A stretch of 64,000 nt of DNA, taken from NCBI RefSeq assembly GCF_014395975.1, contig NZ_CP060714.1:4340001-4404000 (forward strand), read 5' to 3'. This DNA is from Diaphorobacter ruginosibacter. Its GTDB lineage: Bacteria > Pseudomonadota > Gammaproteobacteria > Burkholderiales > Burkholderiaceae_C. Made by a program: the position numbers and the translations under genes. Below are positions 61,938-64,000 of this stretch, one piece after another (position 1 is the stretch's first letter; every line of letters begins with the position of its first letter). Under the pieces are notes generated by a model that searched no databases, was not told the origin of the DNA, and was given only the letters and a program-made list of their open reading frames with translations.

Positions 61938-62576
61938 TCATCCGTCCAGGCCGGACGCGCAGGACGCGGCGCGATCCCATTCGCCATCCGCGAACCACCC
62001 ATCGCCATCCAGATAGGCGCGCATCATGGGCAGGCCGTCCAACCCCCAGAACAGCTTGCCGTCCACCTCGAACATCGGCACACCGAACACGCCGCGCGCC
62101 TGAGCCTCGTCGGTATTGGCACGCAGCAAGGCCTTGGCCTGTTCCTGCGAATCGGGACGGATCTGCTCGCCCAGCAGCTCCTGCAGTGCGGACAGTCGGG
62201 CGGGATCATTGGCGTCCTGCCCCCCCAGCCAGACATGGCGGAAGATCGCATCGGCCGTGAAGCGGTTGACATGGCCGTCGTCGCTGCAGGCCAGCGCCAG
62301 GCGCAGCAGCGGCAGCGGCGAGAACGGATGCCGAGCCGGCATCTGCAGGCCGCAGCCCTGCGCATGGCCCAGCCATGTCACGTGGCGGTATGTCCATTCA
62401 CGCTTGGGAGGAATTCCCGCGGGGCCGGGATTGGCATGCTGCTTGAGCAAGGCGCCGAGCAGCACGGGCTTGTAGCGCAACTGGTAGCTCAGGCCCTCCA
62501 GCACGCGCGGTGCCTGCTCGAAAGCCAGCCAGGCATAGGGTGAGACGAAATCGATATAGCACGTGATCTGCTTCAT
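61938..62576 (-). CDS. 2-hydroxychromene-2-carboxylate isomerase-like DsbA-fold protein
   Basis: Kappa-class GST/DsbA-fold protein of 212 residues. The N-terminus ITCYIDFVSPYAWLAFEQ has Ser in the SPY motif used by HCCA isomerases in place of the DsbA CxxC; the cis-Pro loop GVFGVPMFEVDGKLFWGLD is present. It may act in glutathione-dependent aromatic degradation, but no other pathway genes are near. ATG 62576 overlaps the DUF1289 stop as ATGA (62573-62576), so it is the third gene of a coupled operon. Confidence 0.9.
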   Translation of the reverse strand: MKQITCYIDFVSPYAWLAFEQAPRVLEGLSYQLRYKPVLLGALLKQHANPGPAGIPPKREWTYRHVTWLGHAQGCGLQMPARHPFSPLPLLRLALACSDDGHVNRFTADAIFRHVWLGGQDANDPARLSALQELLGEQIRPDSQEQAKALLRANTDEAQARGVFGVPMFEVDGKLFWGLDGLPMMRAYLDGDGWFADGEWDRAASCASGLDG

Positions 62577-62833
62577 GCCACCGCCTTGGGAAGTTCGATG
62601 CCCGCGCGGTCCAGCGCGCGCAGCCAGATCGCACGGCGCGTGGCCGCATCGGCCCGCGACCAGGCGCGAATATCGTCGATCGTGCGAAAGCAGCCCTCGC
62701 AATGGCTGCGATCGGGTGTCATGCGGCACACGTTCACGCAAGGGGAATCGACCACTCCGTCGTACGTCGCCTCGAAATGCCCGCTCGCCGCCACATCCAG
62801 CGCGCGCGCTTCGAGCAGCAGGTTGTCGCTCAT
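62573..62833 (-). CDS. DUF1289 family Cys-motif protein
   Basis: An 86-residue protein with the four-cysteine pattern SPCVNVCRMTPDRSHCEGCFRTIDDIRAW, which suggests binding of a metal or an iron-sulfur cluster. Function unknown. Both ends overlap neighbours by ATGA (62830-62833 and 62573-62576), so it is translationally coupled between the YbaK-like deacylase and the isomerase-like protein. Confidence 0.9.
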   Translation of the reverse strand: MSDNLLLEARALDVAASGHFEATYDGVVDSPCVNVCRMTPDRSHCEGCFRTIDDIRAWSRADAATRRAIWLRALDRAGIELPKAVA

Positions 62834-63333
62834 GCCTGTTCCACCTTCACCACGTCGGCCACCGGTGCGCCGGTGAGCTTTTCCAGGTCGCCCGGCACCA
62901 GCTGGAAGACACCATTCGGATGCCCTGCGGCCGCCCAGATCACGTCGAAACGGAACAGGTCGCGGTCGATGAGCGTGACCGGCTTGTTCGCATGGGCCAC
63001 CGGCGACACACCACCGATGGTGAAGCCCGTCGCCGCCTTCACGAAATCGGCATCGGCACGGCCCGTCTTGCCGACGATGGAGTCCACCTTCTTCTCATCG
63101 ACCCGGCGATCGCCCGAGGTGATCACCAGCACCGCCGCATCGTCGCTCTTGCGTCGAAAGATGATGCTCTTGGCGATCTGGCCGACGGAGACGCCCAGCG
63201 CGTCCGCGGCCTCCTGCGCGGTGCGCGCGGCGCTGTCCAGCATCACCGGCGCATGCGCATGGCCGCTGGCCTGCAGCACCTCGGCCACCCGGCGCACACC
63301 CTCGGGAAGTGCCTGAAGTTCAGATCCGCACAT
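62830..63333 (-). CDS. YbaK/ProRS-editing domain protein (aminoacyl-tRNA deacylase-like)
   Basis: A single-domain INS-type editing protein of 167 residues. The Lys in AKSIIFRR and the GFTIGGVSPVAH segment mark the family, which hydrolyses mischarged tRNAs such as Ala- or Cys-tRNA(Pro). It is first in a three-gene operon with DUF1289 and the isomerase-like gene, starting 7 bp after the HMG-CoA lyase stop, so it may be co-transcribed with that gene too. Confidence 0.9.
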   Translation of the reverse strand: MCGSELQALPEGVRRVAEVLQASGHAHAPVMLDSAARTAQEAADALGVSVGQIAKSIIFRRKSDDAAVLVITSGDRRVDEKKVDSIVGKTGRADADFVKAATGFTIGGVSPVAHANKPVTLIDRDLFRFDVIWAAAGHPNGVFQLVPGDLEKLTGAPVADVVKVEQA

Positions 63334-63339
63334 GGCGCT

Positions 63340-64000
63340 TCATCCTGCCCGCTTGTTCAGCACGGCCGTGGAGACGCGCGAGTTCGGCTTGCGCTCGAGG
63401 AAATCGCTGATGAACTTGCCGGCATCCACCAGCTTGTCCAGGTCGATGCCGGTGTCGATGCCCATGCCCTGCAGCATGTACACCACGTCTTCCGTCGACA
63501 CGTTGCCCGTCGCACCCTTGGCGTAGGGACAGCCACCCAGCCCCGCCACGGAGGACTGGTAGTTCCACACGCCCATCTCCAGCGCGGCCAGCGTGTTGGA
63601 GACCGCCTGCCCGTAGGTGTCGTGGAAATGGCCGGAGACATGGTCGATGTGGAAGTGCTTGAGCGTCGCCTCGATGGCCGCCTGCACCTTGCGCGGCGTG
63701 CCCACGCCGATGGTGTCGGCCACGTCCACGCGCTGCACGCCGATCTGCTTCATCAGGCGCGCGAGCTCGCCCACCTTCTCGGGAGCGATCTCGCCCTCAT
63801 ACGGGCATCCCACCGTGCAGCTCATCGCGCCGCGCACCTTGATGCCGGCAGCGAGCGCCGCCTCGACCACGGGTGCGAAGCGCTCGATGCTCTCCGCGAT
63901 CGAGCAGTTGATGTTCTTCTGGCTGAAGGCTTCGCTGGCCGCCCCGAAGACGACGATCTCGTCGGGCCGGGAAGCCAGCGCGGACTCGAAGCCCTTCATG
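63340..64000 (-). CDS. Hydroxymethylglutaryl-CoA lyase, 5' end beyond window
   Basis: DRE-TIM-barrel lyase that splits HMG-CoA into acetoacetate and acetyl-CoA in leucine degradation. About 219 C-terminal residues are visible; the frame continues past the right edge, so roughly 80 N-terminal residues are missing. Metal-binding HFHDTYGQ and the catalytic-loop Cys in GLGGCPYAKGATGNVSTEDVVYML are intact. The 3' end is followed at once by the YbaK-like gene. Confidence 0.94.
   Translation of the reverse strand, partial: MKGFESALASRPDEIVVFGAASEAFSQKNINCSIAESIERFAPVVEAALAAGIKVRGAMSCTVGCPYEGEIAPEKVGELARLMKQIGVQRVDVADTIGVGTPRKVQAAIEATLKHFHIDHVSGHFHDTYGQAVSNTLAALEMGVWNYQSSVAGLGGCPYAKGATGNVSTEDVVYMLQGMGIDTGIDLDKLVDAGKFISDFLERKPNSRVSTAVLNKRAG

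Overview
The window is GC-rich, densely packed chromosomal DNA of a betaproteobacterium, most likely a member of the Comamonadaceae (Delftia/Comamonas/Acidovorax relatives). This rests on the gene content and on protein-level resemblance: a complete mraZ-to-murC division cluster, a single-cysteine DksA, a Bug/TctC-type periplasmic binding protein, a small Omp32-like porin, an MHS-family transporter, and an 83-bp palindromic intergenic repeat of a kind familiar from this family. I made no database comparison. No rRNA, tRNA, phage, IS element or CRISPR array is visible; the only structural RNA is RNase P RNA.

Layout. 1-13480 (minus): the division and cell wall cluster mraZ-rsmH-ftsL-ftsI-murE-murF-mraY-murD-ftsW-murG-murC, with murC running off the left edge. 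Almost every junction is a 4-bp stop/start overlap, and the cluster is preceded by a four-copy 10-bp-period repeat that looks like an MraZ operator. 13624-19518 (minus): hslVU protease, a STAS-domain protein, a DksA lacking three of four zinc cysteines, and a His-rich CobW-type metallochaperone. 19793-29226: a PhnD-like binding protein, the xerC-DUF484-dapF block, a Nudix/metallo-beta-lactamase fusion, an S4-domain pseudouridine-synthase-like protein with no catalytic Asp, two membrane proteins, and rnpB (minus). 29285-41780: an AraC regulator divergent from an EamA exporter, cysteine synthase, a cardiolipin synthase-like protein, an FAD-dependent dehydrogenase, a CoA-transferase, a YhhQ-like protein, an aldo/keto reductase, htpX, a DUF3025 gene and pyrC. 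pyrC is preceded by a perfect intrinsic terminator in its leader, which suggests attenuation.

42413-50593 is the most distinctive region and looks like an organosulfur/cyst(e)ine utilisation locus: an amino-acid ABC transporter (binding protein, two permeases, ATPase), a PLP cystathionine beta-lyase-like enzyme, a convergent 738-residue fusion of a cysteine-dioxygenase-type cupin to four rhodanese domains (only one with its catalytic Cys), and a divergent Bug-type binding protein. A plausible flow is uptake of a sulfur amino acid, C-S cleavage, then thiol oxidation and sulfane sulfur transfer.

50656-64000: a double-length UvrA (1939 residues, four ABC cassettes), a branched-chain amino acid-type binding protein, tandem palindromic repeats with a terminator, a 46-residue membrane protein, a porin, an MHS transporter with a roughly 100-residue insert, an HCCA-isomerase-like DsbA-fold protein, a DUF1289 protein, a YbaK-like deacylase, and HMG-CoA lyase running off the right edge.
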